From Andalucia godoyi (lineage: Eukaryota; Discoba; Jakobea; Jakobida; Andaluciidae), in the NCBI GenBank assembly GCA_009859145.1, contig VRVR01000027.1, positions 186,001-250,000 of the forward strand: DNA of 64,000 bases. The letters are read 5' to 3'. Numbering within the stretch: position 1 is the stretch's first letter; every line of letters starts with the position of its first letter. Both the position numbers and the translations under genes were made by a program. Of the stretch, positions 30,301 to 40,328 are shown piece after piece. The notes below the pieces were generated by a model that was not told the origin of the DNA, made no database searches, and saw nothing but the letters and a program-made list of their open reading frames with translations.

Positions 30301-31103
30301 GCGAGGAGAATCGCGTTTGTCTGCGAATTCAGTTCCACAATCCCGAGGATATCAGGGATCTGATGAGCCGCGATGTATACAAGCTAATGAGACTGCAAGG
30401 ACAAGTGTCGTTTTCGAATGTCCACTTGTTTTCCACGGACGGCGAGGGCCTTCGAATTCGCAAGTTCGCTCATCCGTGTGACATCCTTCGTGCCTTTGTG
30501 CCTGCGCGACTGGAGCTGTACCGCAAACGGAAGCAGGTCATCCTTGAGCAGAAACGACTGGAAGCAGTCCGACTTCGGAGCATCGTGCAGTATGTCGAGA
30601 ATCGTGCTTTGGTGCAGAAAGTGGTGCTCGCGAACCTCGATGGACTTGATCCGTCGCCCGATCTGGAAGCAGCGGGTCTTGCAAGAGTGAACGGATCGTT
30701 TGACTATTTGCTGCGCGATCTGAATGTCGCGTCGGTGCGGGTGACGTCGGTGCGAGAACGAGCCACAGCCAGTGAAGAAGCGTGCCGAGATCTGGAGTCC
30801 AGGAGTGCAGAACAGATGTGGATTGCCGAACTGGACCGGTTCATGCAGGAGTGGACAGTTCGGATACCGGAGACCGTTGTGGAAGGAGCGAAAGTACCGC
30901 GGAAATTGAAGACACTGCAAGCGCCGCCGGTTGTGAAGCTTCCGAAAGTTGAAAAGTCAGTGGCTCTCGGGAACACGAAGGAGCGCATTGCATCGCTGTT
31001 TTCCAAGAAGCAGGCGGGTCCGCGGAAAAGAGCACGCAAGGACATGTCGTCAGACGAAGAGGACTTTGAAGATGATTTGGGTGTACCGGATATGTATGAA
31101 TAG
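27390..31103 (+). CDS. TOP2: DNA topoisomerase II (type IIA, eukaryotic single chain)
   Basis: From ATG 27390 the protein has 1237 residues. The GHKL ATPase domain shows the box GGRNGYGAKLANVFS, and the QTK loop is present (SSQTKEEL). The TOPRIM motifs are EGDSA (448-452) and DQDHDG (from 528), followed by PLRGKFLNV upstream. The active tyrosine lies in AKPRYIFTRL (Tyr about 797). The enzyme passes one DNA duplex through another with ATP and separates sister chromatids. The C-terminal tail is about 70 residues, basic then acidic (KKQAGPRKRARK, then EDFEDDLG), shorter than in animal or yeast enzymes of 1400 or more residues. No intron. Pyrimidine-rich leader before the ATG. Confidence 0.97.
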   Translation: MESASSSTSRVQILDHRVHILTRPDTYVGALTVKPVEAWIFDLNTQRMVKHPNVQVSPALLKIFDEVLVNASDFAVQEPRVTEIRVTIDRTADSISVYNNGGCVELQPHHQRTHLYVPEVVFAEFMSSSNFEDNTARVVGGRNGYGAKLANVFSSRFSVDLCDGTTAYKQEWRNNMSGCSPPVLTPAEGVPPSVCVTFVPELARMGLEHITDDLVSLFFRRALDVTAYLHMIGRNVHVHFRCGSEESWTHDFNCSELVPTMQQYAKAFFPDAVFLPIVAHRLSVAFSIQPQGRELQQVSIVNGIFTSAGGAHVKMVIDDLWSNGVADEVRKKCPSANLTHFRQVMQVVVCCQLHNPEFSSQTKEELVKFLNLSELPVWNGGLAKQTVYKLVQNRFIESVTKAIIQKLKQEDIRFSNLRVGSALDVPKLQNAALAGTEQRRQCSLILTEGDSAMALVSNSLSTAQKRHFGVYPLRGKFLNVCEVPREDVLENEEVKNIVRALNLSFDLVYDNDTELDTLHYGHVMLMTDQDHDGLHIKGLLLNFFQFFWPHLVVRIPDFLKELRTPIIRAVHSNSSDFQEFFALRQFRTWFGGLSVDEQRAWRVKYYKGLGTSTTEEGRRYFERPQEYERSFRFADANRAMLDVFFSERKVKERRKILEECWKEQETVDAALLDVSISEIAAESITMDNFLCKEMVSSSLYDCIRAIPNVLDGLTPAQRKVLYTLLKHNGDGEDMRVSELIGMVVRETKYHHGEASLGETIIGMAQSFVGSNNVPLLVPVGQFGSRLMGGEDAAKPRYIFTRLDPIARILFPTDDLALLEYFSEEGQNVEPKVMLPILPMVLVNGARGIGTGFSTEVPTFHPGDLAQRLKSFLLDSASPPTEGEMDRYEKHFGAGWTPWYAGFTGEIVPLEGAPCSWANFGRVKRDGPRTLQISELPIHTWVQPMFEQLQRWMVDRSLKNKVGPFQDAQNLSEENRVCLRIQFHNPEDIRDLMSRDVYKLMRLQGQVSFSNVHLFSTDGEGLRIRKFAHPCDILRAFVPARLELYRKRKQVILEQKRLEAVRLRSIVQYVENRALVQKVVLANLDGLDPSPDLEAAGLARVNGSFDYLLRDLNVASVRVTSVRERATASEEACRDLESRSAEQMWIAELDRFMQEWTVRIPETVVEGAKVPRKLKTLQAPPVVKLPKVEKSVALGNTKERIASLFSKKQAGPRKRARKDMSSDEEDFEDDLGVPDMYE

Positions 31104-31407
31104 CTGGTTCTTGTTATTCTCGGTTTTTCGATTTTCTCCGAGAATATGCGGAATTGCAGATCTGTCACGGACCGAACACACTTGTGACCGGGTGGAGCTC
31201 CCAAATGGCTCCGAACTTTGTTCGCAAAACTCGTGTATCTCGAACGTGTTTATCCCGGTGCAAGTGCGCGCACTTGCTCCTGGTTTTCTCATGCTCTTCA
31301 TTTCCCCGTGTTCCTCGGAGATTCTCGTCATTTTCCTCCACAGTCAGGGTCTTTTTAAGCCACTTGTTCCCAAGATTCACATAAAATTAACCCTACACCT
31401 CTCCCTG

Positions 31408-33298
31408 ATGAATTCCAACGGCGACATTTGGGATGTTGATGCTGCTGTGCATTCTGTTTTGCACCTCCTTCAAACGGATCCGCAGAATGCACGCCTTGCA
31501 GCAGTCCCTTTGTGGGTTCGTATCAACCTGCGATTTGTAACTTTGTCATTCTTCCAAATCCCTCAGTTCCTGGAGGAAGAGTTCGAAATCCCGTGCGCAC
31601 TGTTCCCTCTGCTGCCCACCTCCCAGTATGCCGAGGTCGCTGACTCCGTGATCTTCTTGCTGCGGCACAGTCCGCGATACGAAGAACGAGCTTCCGCGTT
31701 CTTGGACGATTCCACTTTCCCGGATCTCGAATGGCAGAAAATCGACCCATACATTCCAGCTTACATGCCGGGAGTGCTGGGAAACGCGAGGTTGCTCGAA
31801 ATGGTCATGCGCGACCGCCAGTTTCCAACTGCCCACATTCTCTTCTTGCTGAAACAGTCGTTCGAACGCTTTCTGGAACAGACAACCGCTCTTTTGATCG
31901 AGGAATCCGACTGCGGTCTACTCTCTCATTTCCACCACACCCTTTGCAACGCCGTTGTCGAGAGACGCATCACAGGAGTGCGCATAGGGCAAATTCTATT
32001 CGTTGGGGCAGAAATAATTCTCGCATTGGGCGTTTGCTGTCCTGAACTGTTCAGAGCCAACATACCTTCTTTCCAAGCAGCCATGCACCGAATGCACTTG
32101 CCGCGACCATGGGTGTGGCTGGTGCGTGCGAGCGTACTCGCTCGATCCGACCAAGACCTCCTTCGAGCTGCTGACCTCTTGTTGGAGCACCTGTCGACTC
32201 GTGGGGTGCGACTCCACTTTCTATTCAACGCTTTCAACATGAATAACGTCTCGTTGGCTCGGTGGATGATCGAGCACGATCTCATGGACGCAGAGCGAAT
32301 CTTTGCCACCTCGTCCTTTCCGAATGTCTTGCAAGCAACAATGCCGCCCGATAAGAGGTTCACCACGATAGAGGCCGCTGCACTGTTGGGCTGTACCCTC
32401 GCAAATCCGTTTGTCATCGCTTCGGATGCTCTCCATTTCGCAGCCAACTTGTCGGCACACCTCTTGGAATCCAACGACGTGCGGGTTGCGTTCTTCGTCG
32501 ACAAATGGCTGGATTTCACTCCAACTCCTCGGCTTGATGGGTTGTCTGCTCTCCTTGACGTGACAATAAGTGATCTCATTCTCAGCGATGAGGTGGTGGA
32601 AAAGTTTGTGTACATCTCCGTTCGGAATGACGACGTTCTCTGACTGCAAGTGCTGGAGAGTGATTTCCATGCAGACTTGTCGGACCCGAAATATTGGAGT
32701 TCCATTTCGAGTTTGAGCATGCTGCAGTTTCTGAAGGAGGAACTTGGCGTGCGGGTGCGATGATCAAGGTGGATGAAAGTCCCAGCGGCGCTTCGCAAAA
32801 GCATATGAGACGGTGATCAGTCCGTTCGAGCAGACACATACGAGTTGCTGCGTTTGCACATCCGCTCCTCCGTTCGCCCTCAGCGAATGGCAGCGCACCG
32901 TGCCCAGTGGACCCTTCGTGCACGGCTATTGGAGGACACCGACACCGTGGGGGCCGATGTCCCACGAGTCCTTGCCGCCAATCCTCCAGCATTTCGACAT
33001 TACTATCGATGGCAAACTTTGCATCATAGCATGGTATTGTTTCTCACGTTCTTGTTGAAGAGGATGGGAAGCCCAAGTGATCTTGCAGGGGGTACGCACC
33101 GTTACCGCACACAAGAAGATGTGGAAAGGGATTTGCAAACTGCAATGGCAGATGCAAAATCGAACAGCAGGACGCTCGGTGTTTCCTGTGGTTCAGAGTG
33201 CCGAACGTAAACGGATTGTAAGCAAATGTGCTTCTGATTCAACGGGAAACGGTTCTGATGATGCGATTTGAGCCACACGGACTTCGATTGCAGAGTTG
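31408..33298 (+). pseudogene. Decayed paralogue of the 38.4-kb gene
   Basis: From ATG 31408 a frame runs 411 codons to TGA at 32641. It then continues in the same frame through two more TGA codons to a TAA at 33208, and homology to the intact 593-residue protein at 38390 continues throughout (PRPWVWL, LSTRG-R, WM-EH, DLSDPKYW against DFSDPEYW, YYRWQ against YFQWR). The three TGAs align with Gln, Trp and His of the paralogue. After a further frameshift the frame ending near 33298 still reads ANVLLI and RFEPHG, the start of the C-terminal domain. The later GFCxxWS part is missing. The first 411 codons might still give a truncated protein. Confidence 0.8.
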
Positions 33299-33472
33299 GC
33301 TTGTTGTTTGACCAACTTGTTCTGTCTTCGAATGGGAAAGATGCATCCGAGCAAAAACGCGCACTTTATTTGTAGCGAAACAGCTTTCCTTTCACTTCCT
33401 AGCCGCATAGGAAGCTTTCTATGCAGCTTACGTTTTCGTTTGCACTCAGTTCCGCCTACTCGATTGCCCGTG

Positions 33473-34429
33473 TTACGGGCTCTCGAAAAAGCAGTCGAAT
33501 TCGTCATCACTCTTCTCCTCAGAGAATTCTTCATCACTCTTCTCCTCAGGGAATTCTTCTGCAAGTTCAAGATTGTGCTCCCATCCGTTGCAAGTGCAAA
33601 CCGGCGACGGCTTCATCTTGGAGGCCAGGACCATCCTCGCGAAGCATTTCTCACACAGCACATTTCCGCATGCCAATCGAACGTAAGGGCCGGCTTCCTC
33701 GTGATCACATGTCTGGCATCCTTCGCTGGTTGCAATCATGGGAATCATCTTCGGTCCGAGAACGTCTTTGAGATCCGAGCAAGTTCGCTCAATTCCGAAC
33801 CTGCCGATTCGTTGAAAGACTGCGAAACGTAACGGCTGGTCTATCATGACGTTCCACCATGCTTCTGAGCATCCCGTGAACAGCTGAACAAATCTGAGAT
33901 CATCGCTGAAGTATGGGCGACTGAATGCAATCCAGCGTTTCAAATCTCCGAGGGAAACCAACTCATGAGGTTCCGGGAAGTCGTCCTCTTGCAGGAGGTC
34001 TTCCTCGTCGGCTGCGAGACGAATGGCTTCATTTGCCAGAAGAGATCCCATCCGGGTGATCCTGCGCGATCCAGAGCCAGGAGGGGCAGGCCAGGGCAAC
34101 CACGAGGCTGTGGCAGGTACATACTGCCAGAACACTTCCAGGTCATTGGGATGGATATGGTGCCGTGGAAATTCTTGTTCGAACTTGAGAGCGAGCTTCG
34201 GGTACTTGCCGCAGAGGGATTCGACGGAAAGCGCTGCTGCAACGGTTTGCTTCTTATTGCAGCAATCGTACACCGTTCTCCCATTCACTTCTCGACGTCG
34301 AACAATTCCCCAGCGGCATCCACGGATGAAGAATACGTTTCTGTTCTTCCGTGCCTTGGACATGGGCTGCCGAGATCCGGAGCCCGAGGGACCTGTTGAT
34401 GTGGAAACGGAAGTCTTACTGGAACGCAT
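33473..34429 (-). CDS. RING-finger-like protein
   Basis: The 318-residue protein starts with ATG at 34429. Near the C terminus it has CQTCDHEEAGPYVRLACG, then LCEKCF and a final CTC, a cysteine spacing like a RING or related zinc finger that would act in ubiquitin transfer. The last 30 residues are acidic with two copies of an EEKSDEEF-type unit. The N-terminal 200 residues include a basic start and an unrecognised globular region. It is convergent with the decayed paralogue upstream and adjoins satellite array 1. Confidence 0.5.
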   Translation of the reverse strand: MRSSKTSVSTSTGPSGSGSRQPMSKARKNRNVFFIRGCRWGIVRRREVNGRTVYDCCNKKQTVAAALSVESLCGKYPKLALKFEQEFPRHHIHPNDLEVFWQYVPATASWLPWPAPPGSGSRRITRMGSLLANEAIRLAADEEDLLQEDDFPEPHELVSLGDLKRWIAFSRPYFSDDLRFVQLFTGCSEAWWNVMIDQPLRFAVFQRIGRFGIERTCSDLKDVLGPKMIPMIATSEGCQTCDHEEAGPYVRLACGNVLCEKCFARMVLASKMKPSPVCTCNGWEHNLELAEEFPEEKSDEEFSEEKSDDEFDCFFESP

Positions 34430-34551
34430 GCCTGCTGAAAATGATTCTTTGAAATGGATTAAAGATTAAAAGAAAACACGAAACCAAGAGAAAACGTTTC
34501 ATCTCTATTTTTCTCACGGATTTTTTAAGCCATAAACAGGCAGAACGGTAT

Positions 34552-35212
34552 TTTTACATAAACTTTACATAAGCACAGTCATCTGGGTATCCGTGACCTT
34601 CAGCTGCTCCGGTTGGTCAGGAGGTCAGGAACGTCGGACGGAGCGCATCTCGATTTTACATAAGCACAGTCATCTGGGTCTCCGCGACCTTCAGCTGCTC
34701 TGGTTGCTCAGGAGGTCAGGAACGTCGGACGGAGCGCATCTCGATTTTACATAAGCACAGTCATCCGGGTCTCCGCGACCCTCAGCTGCTCTGGTTGGTC
34801 AGGAGGACCGGCAGGTCGGACGGGGCTGATCTCGATTTTACATACGCCTGGTCATCTGGGTCTCCACGACCTTCAGCTGCTCTGGTTGGTCAGGAGGACC
34901 GGCAGGTCGGACGGAGCTGATCTCGATGTTAGATAAGCACAGTCATCCGGGTCTCCACGACCGTCAGCTGCTCTGGTTGCTCAGGAGGTCAGGAACGTCG
35001 GACGGGGCTGATCTCGATTTTACATACGCCTGGTCATCTGGGTCTCCACGACCGTCAGCTGCTCTGGTTGCTCAGGAGGTCAGGAACGTCGGACGGAGCG
35101 CATCTCGATTTTACATAAGCACAGTCATCCGGGTCTCCACGACCGTCAGCTGCTCCGGTTGGTCAGGAGGACCGGCAGGTCGGACGGAGCTGATCTCGAT
35201 GTTAGATAAGCC
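34552..35212 (+). repeat. Satellite array 1: seven 91-bp units
   Basis: The marker GTCAT occurs at 34578, 34669, 34760, 34851, 34942, 35033 and 35124, exactly 91 bp apart each time. Each unit ends in TCTCGATTTTACATAAGC or a close variant. Because 91 is not a multiple of three, reading frames do not repeat, so the array is unlikely to code. The same unit forms arrays 2 and 3. Confidence 0.95.
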
Positions 35213-35374
35213 TAGTGGTTGCGCTCTTCGTGTTGGAGTGGAAGACGAAGATTTTACCAACCGTTCACTCCTTGGCATCTGAACATCGCAGCACAGCTCC
35301 AACTCTACTGGCGGAAATTCGACATCTGTTCGGAGGAAACACCGAGGGCTTGCGCCAGGGCTGATGCATCCATC

Positions 35375-36500
35375 CTAAGCGTAAATGACGTGATCGTTCA
35401 TGCCGAGTCGAACGACGCTAGAATTGCATTCTATGAACTCAACGCAGACAACATCAGCAGGTTCGCACACGGAGGGGTGCAGCGCCAGCAACTCGTGGTA
35501 TGTATGCAGCCGATCCTGTGTTGGTTCGTGAAATGCTTGGCCCGTGGATATAGAGACTACATCGTGTTCGAATCCACCAATCCGACACATGCCCTTCTAA
35601 TAAGGTGTCGACTATCAGAAGACAACGCACCAATAAGGCAGACAATGGGTGGCTCCGATTCTGTCGGACCTGTGCCCGCTACCAACTGGTCTCCCAAGGA
35701 ATTCCACCTGCATCTAGGACCAAGGACCGTCCGATCTGGGTTCCAAGGGGATCACATGGGAGGGCGCCTGGAAGCATCGAACCCCAACATGACCGACCCA
35801 CAGGTTTCACGCACTTTCTACTGGACTTCCTGATAGGAAACTCGATCTCGGATACCAATTTCTCCGAAAGTTGAAGGAGTCGTTCTGCGGATATTCGCAA
35901 TCAATTCCAAGTGTTCTTGTTCCTGAGATGCGATCCGATGTTTCCTTGAGGACAAGAGGCTACCAGCGAATTCAGCTTCATTCAGCTTCACGGTCAACCA
36001 GCTTAGTAAGGCCATGCCCGTTCGGTGGAAATGTGCCAATCTCAGAAAATCGTCGACGTATAACGAGATTTGAAGCCCAAGCGAGCGGCTGTGGTCTTTC
36101 AGTGGCATCCGAAGCTTCGTGCTGACGTCAGATGTCCAACTCAGCCTGAAGAAGAGTATCTGAAATATGTACTGCTGCTGTCCCTCCCGAATGCCGCGCA
36201 GTGCGGAGAACTGATCGCTCAGGGAAGCCACACGATATCTGTATGTGAGATCTACCGAGAAGAGCTGTTCTCGCTCTGGGTCAGGTGAACCAACGAGGAT
36301 CAATCCTCTTATCTGATGCGCGAAGTTTGGAGCAGGAGCATGATGCACGGCCCGCAGGCCGTCAACCAGGCGCCCCTCTCACCTTGGAAATCAGGACAAC
36401 CGGACACCGTAGGAGGCTATCTACGTCGGCTGCACTCCGAATCGACCCAGCCGACAGCAGCCGCTGCACCTCAGCGTCGAGCCATTCCAGATCTGAAATA
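35375..36500 (-). pseudogene. Decayed retroelement: reverse transcriptase and RNase H-like remnants
   Basis: On the minus strand, from about 36500, a frame reads LEWLDAEVQRLLSAGSI and PVVLISK, the usual entry of a reverse transcriptase. After a frameshift near 36370 the next frame continues RLVDGLRAV, FSVDLTYRY (first catalytic Asp), a degraded LPFGLS-like segment, and LYVDDFL (YVDD at 36050-36061). Further along, 35590-35375 carries an RNase H-like stretch (YHELLALH, VCVEFIECNSSVV). The order and spacing resemble DIRS-type or related elements. Stops and frame changes make it inactive. Satellite array 1 begins right after its 3' end. Confidence 0.75.
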
Positions 36501-37220
36501 GGCAACAATCTTCGAGGTTACATCGGATGATACATCGGTGCAAGGTTCAGACCCGCGACAGACACCACTTCCAGGATCAGAGGAGAAGACGGATGCTCGC
36601 TCAATAAGCCGATTCATCTGATATGCACAGCCAGAGCGGCAGGTCAGGCAGGATCTCCTTAGTCAGCACGAACCGGCGGCCAAGCGCCATAGAGCCGGTC
36701 CTTCTCCGGCCTGTTTCCCTCGTCGTGCATATCATGTTAGCCGCACAGGAACCGCTGTCCACGCAGTACGCGGCGGCTGATGTAGGAACTGGCGGCCACA
36801 GATTTAAAGGCATGCAGCTGAACGTGGGCTCCTCCCCTTTTGACTCACAGGGGATGGAGGTCATGAGCACCGGCTCCAGCGGGACAAGTGAGGCGAGGGC
36901 ATACGAAGTTGGCTCTCCCGCCTCAATGTAGAGGGATGCGGGATTAGCTGCGATGGCGGCCGACCGGTGGTCCAGCTCGCATTCCAATCCGGAGCCAAGT
37001 TGCATGCCGGATTCGAACTCTCTTTTCCGACGGAAGCCGAAGATGTGTCGGTTGGATTTCCAACAACGCCCCAGAACGCGGCTCACTTCCGAATTCGTCC
37101 ACTGCCTTTCCGTCTCTCTTTTTATTCTTTTCGCTCTTTATGGTTCGCCTAATTTTCTTTTCTTCTTTTCTGTTCTTCTGTTCCCAGTCTCAGTTATCCT
37201 TCAGCTTAATCTCGGCCATC
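36501..37220. other. Retroelement flank and promoter of the surface-protein gene
   Basis: About 720 bp. The part to 37080 may be further degraded retroelement sequence (a minus-strand frame without ATG). The last 140 bp before 37221 are strongly pyrimidine-rich and look like the leader of the next gene. Confidence 0.4.
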
Positions 37221-38168
37221 ATGCGTTTTGTATTCGCCATTGCTTTTTCCTTGCTACTGGCCATGTCCAGCGGTCTGTCAACACAGACAACGCTTCCTGA
37301 GCTTGAACTTGTGATAGGTCTCGGCATGGAATCATCCTGCCCCACAGTGCGGTACTTCGCCGCTGGGGATGCTGTGAATCGCATTGCAGTGTCGCCGATC
37401 GATTTCACCGAGTACACGATCACGCCGTCGTCAATCACAAGCGGTACCGTTACGAAGGTCGCGTGTTCCATCTGGCAGGCGGACATCGTGACGGATCCTG
37501 CTGGAAAGTTTATTTCGTACACGGGTGCACACAACGCCGGGACCACGCCTTCCGTGTACTACTACATCTGTCTGTCGGAGACGGGTTGTTCTGTCGATCG
37601 CATCTACGCCTCGTTCATCATCACTGCCTTCACGAAGGTGAACTACAATTACACGCTGCCTGCTGCGGTGCCGATGACCCGTGGCCAGGCGTTCCTCGCT
37701 GCAATTCCTGCACCGCGCTCGACGCCGTACGGATCCGGGGTCACACATCTTGGATTTGACTTGCAGACATATGTCGGGGGCTCTCAAAGCAAGAAGAAAA
37801 TCACGTTCGACGGATCGAGCAGTGCGTCTGCGAACATCAAGCTGATTGCCAACGGGGGAATTTCGGTGGTTGCAAGGCAGGGAGGGCCATACTCGTTTGC
37901 AGGCGTGTACACTTCTCCAACGTCGTACTACGTGAATGCGAACAATACGAACGCCGAAACTGCCGTAGCCGCTTATGGAACTTCGAGCGCGGTCGGCTCT
38001 CTGTATGCCGATACCACGACGTACGTGGCGATTCCCCAGGACCGGTATGCCAACATCATATTTACCGCTGTGTTCGGAGTCACCGGGACCGGCGTGTCCT
38101 CAGGTGCGTCCGCTGCATGGATGTCTCCGTTGGTACTGTGCACTCTGGCCGCTCTGCATTTGCTGTAA
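37221..38168 (+). CDS. Secreted, probably GPI-anchored surface protein
   Basis: The ATG at 37221 puts a signal peptide (MRFVFAIAFSLLLAMSSGLS) at the N terminus; an in-frame ATG at 37140 lies in the pyrimidine-rich leader and is less likely. The 315-residue product is Ser/Thr/Tyr-rich and beta-rich with several Cys, and has NYT and NNT glycosylation sites. It ends in a small-residue stretch (GVSSGASAA) followed by a hydrophobic tail without basic residues, the pattern of a GPI-anchor signal. Function unknown; probably cell surface. Confidence 0.7.
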   Translation: MRFVFAIAFSLLLAMSSGLSTQTTLPELELVIGLGMESSCPTVRYFAAGDAVNRIAVSPIDFTEYTITPSSITSGTVTKVACSIWQADIVTDPAGKFISYTGAHNAGTTPSVYYYICLSETGCSVDRIYASFIITAFTKVNYNYTLPAAVPMTRGQAFLAAIPAPRSTPYGSGVTHLGFDLQTYVGGSQSKKKITFDGSSSASANIKLIANGGISVVARQGGPYSFAGVYTSPTSYYVNANNTNAETAVAAYGTSSAVGSLYADTTTYVAIPQDRYANIIFTAVFGVTGTGVSSGASAAWMSPLVLCTLAALHLL

Positions 38169-38389
38169 TCTACCATAAACATGGTGACTGCATGAAGCTT
38201 CGTTTATTTAATCAGAAAAGACGTACGTGGCATCCGTCGCCTTGTCGATTTTTTGTGCAGAAGAGCAGAACATTCGCTGATGACGGATGCCGAGTTTCTC
38301 CAAAACACGAAGCATGCACCACTTCTGTGACACATGCACTCTCCTATTCATTTATAATTCCGTAATCCCGACCCAGCCAACTAATAAAA

Positions 38390-40171
38390 ATGCCGATTGA
38401 TCTCCAATCTCTTTGGAACGGTGTCTTGGACGGCTGTGTCGTTCAGCACGAGTTCTTCGGACTCACCTTTGACACTGCAGAGATCCTTCTCGCTGTAGCC
38501 GTGCAGGACCCAACACTGCTCGAGCGGAATATTGTCTCGTTGCTGGATGCGGTACGCACGATGGTGCGACCTCGGCCGTGGGTCTGGTTGATGAAGGCGA
38601 GCTGCCTGCGGAATGTTCCAGATGCTAATTTCCTGCGGGTCGCAAACATGCTGCATGCCATCCTGTCAACACGAGGGATGCGTGTGTTTCTGGAGTTTCA
38701 TGTAGTTGACATCGGCAATGCAGCTCTCGCTGGTTGGATGGTGGAACACCAACTTGTTTATGCAGATCGGGTGCTGCAGACAAGCACGTTCCCGTCGGTC
38801 ATTCTCTCGTTGCTGGATCCATATAGGATGTTCTCACTGGAAGAGGCTTTGAAGATCATGAGACGAGTCTTGTCGAATTTCCAGGTTTCCCGGGAGGAGA
38901 AGCTTGCATTTGCTTCGCACCTGCACCGCCATACGTCTTCCAGCTTGGAAGAGTGCGAGGAATGTTTAATGTTCATTTGGTTGGGCGAAATGGATCGCGA
39001 AACTCTTGCTTTCTTCGAGGTCCTCGTGGGGATCGAGATCCGTGCGCTTGTCCTTGCGCCCAGTGCAATCCACGCATTCATTCGTCACGAACATTTCGTG
39101 CAGCTGAATTTGCTCGTGGAACAGTTTTCGGTAGACTTTTCGGATCCAGAATACTGGAGATCGATCTCCAGTCAGGAAATGTTGCGCTTCTTTGTGAACG
39201 ATCTCGAGATTGATGTCTGGTGGCCGTCCTGGATGGCCGTACCGGAAGCACTGAGAAGAAGCATTCATCAAAACGAATTCGCAGTCCGTCCCCGAGAATA
39301 CGAGGGTTTGTTGCAGTTTGTCCGCTCGGGAGCACGTCCAAGACGGGAAGCCGGAGAACGGGCACGATGGAATATTCGATCCATACTTTTAGCGTCGAAT
39401 GATATTGTGGAAGCTGACGTTTCTGCAGTCCTTGGAGAAGATGCGACGCGGCTTAACCGGTATTTCCAATGGAGAAGCGTGCATCCGAACCTGCGGGCCT
39501 TTCTTGCCACACTGACACGCCGAGTGCGTGCCCCCGCTTCTGTCTTGACGGCAGCGATGCCAATGACTACCGATGAGCAGATATCCCGCATCCTGTCACT
39601 TGCTCTGGAGAATCCAACGTGGAGCATGCTGGGCTTCCTGCTTTCCTTCCGTCGAAGCGAGGACGCGGAGTCCCTGCATGCCAACGCTCTTGTGGTGCGC
39701 CGAGATGGACGCCGTGTAGAACGATTTGAGCCGCATGGCCACTGCGCTTCGAATGACATTGTCGAAAGTCGCATTCGACGGATCATGTTGCCGATGCTCA
39801 GTGCATCCGACCAAGGTCGTTCGTACAACATTCGTCCTCTTAAACAGACTTGTCCCTTTTTGGGTGCACAGGCGCTGGAAGCCGCTGTGGAATGGGACCG
39901 GCTCGATCTTCGAGAAATGCCAGGATTCTGCGCTATCTGGTCTCTCATGGCATTGCACTACTGCATGGTCTATCCGTCTTGGTCGATGAGCGAGGTCTCT
40001 TCTCATCTCGCCCGCGGCAAGGCGGTCGAAGTAGCGGCCAGAGTCCGACAGTATACCGCGTATGCATGGGCTCTGCTGAACCAGGATGCGTGGCAAGAAG
40101 ACGTATTTCCCATTGCGAAAGCGGATGGAGTAGTCGAAAATCAGAGGTACATTGGAACGTTCGCTCCCTAA
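38390..40171 (+). CDS. Unknown protein with giant-virus-like FEPHG...GFCxxWS domain
   Basis: The 593-residue ORF starts with ATG at 38390. The first 400 residues are helical and of unknown family (PRPWVWLMKAS, LSTRGMR). The C-terminal part, from about residue 420, reads ANALVVRRDGRRVERFEPHG, then CPFLGAQ, and then GFCAIWSLMALHYCMVYPSW. A His in FEPHG and a Cys in G-[FY]-C-x2-W-S recur in proteins of nucleocytoplasmic large DNA viruses of protists and look like a papain-type His/Cys pair. A peptidase role is inference from recalled patterns. A decayed paralogue lies at 31408-33298. Confidence 0.7.
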   Translation: MPIDLQSLWNGVLDGCVVQHEFFGLTFDTAEILLAVAVQDPTLLERNIVSLLDAVRTMVRPRPWVWLMKASCLRNVPDANFLRVANMLHAILSTRGMRVFLEFHVVDIGNAALAGWMVEHQLVYADRVLQTSTFPSVILSLLDPYRMFSLEEALKIMRRVLSNFQVSREEKLAFASHLHRHTSSSLEECEECLMFIWLGEMDRETLAFFEVLVGIEIRALVLAPSAIHAFIRHEHFVQLNLLVEQFSVDFSDPEYWRSISSQEMLRFFVNDLEIDVWWPSWMAVPEALRRSIHQNEFAVRPREYEGLLQFVRSGARPRREAGERARWNIRSILLASNDIVEADVSAVLGEDATRLNRYFQWRSVHPNLRAFLATLTRRVRAPASVLTAAMPMTTDEQISRILSLALENPTWSMLGFLLSFRRSEDAESLHANALVVRRDGRRVERFEPHGHCASNDIVESRIRRIMLPMLSASDQGRSYNIRPLKQTCPFLGAQALEAAVEWDRLDLREMPGFCAIWSLMALHYCMVYPSWSMSEVSSHLARGKAVEVAARVRQYTAYAWALLNQDAWQEDVFPIAKADGVVENQRYIGTFAP

Positions 40172-40328
40172 GTTGTTGTTGAAGGTGAATGTAGGTCATC
40201 AACCGAATGCCGTGGAATCGACCAGAACCAGAGAATCTTTTCCAACCTTAGAGGTAAACGAGAGTCACCATTCGCTGCAGTTTTTGAACTGGCTTTTTTC
40301 ATTACTACATAAAAGATCGGACGCTGTC

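Noticed and set aside
32641-33210. TGA as a sense codon in this organism
   Set aside because: The helicase and the serine recombinase both end in TGA, and the same gene copy shows a frameshift and a truncation.
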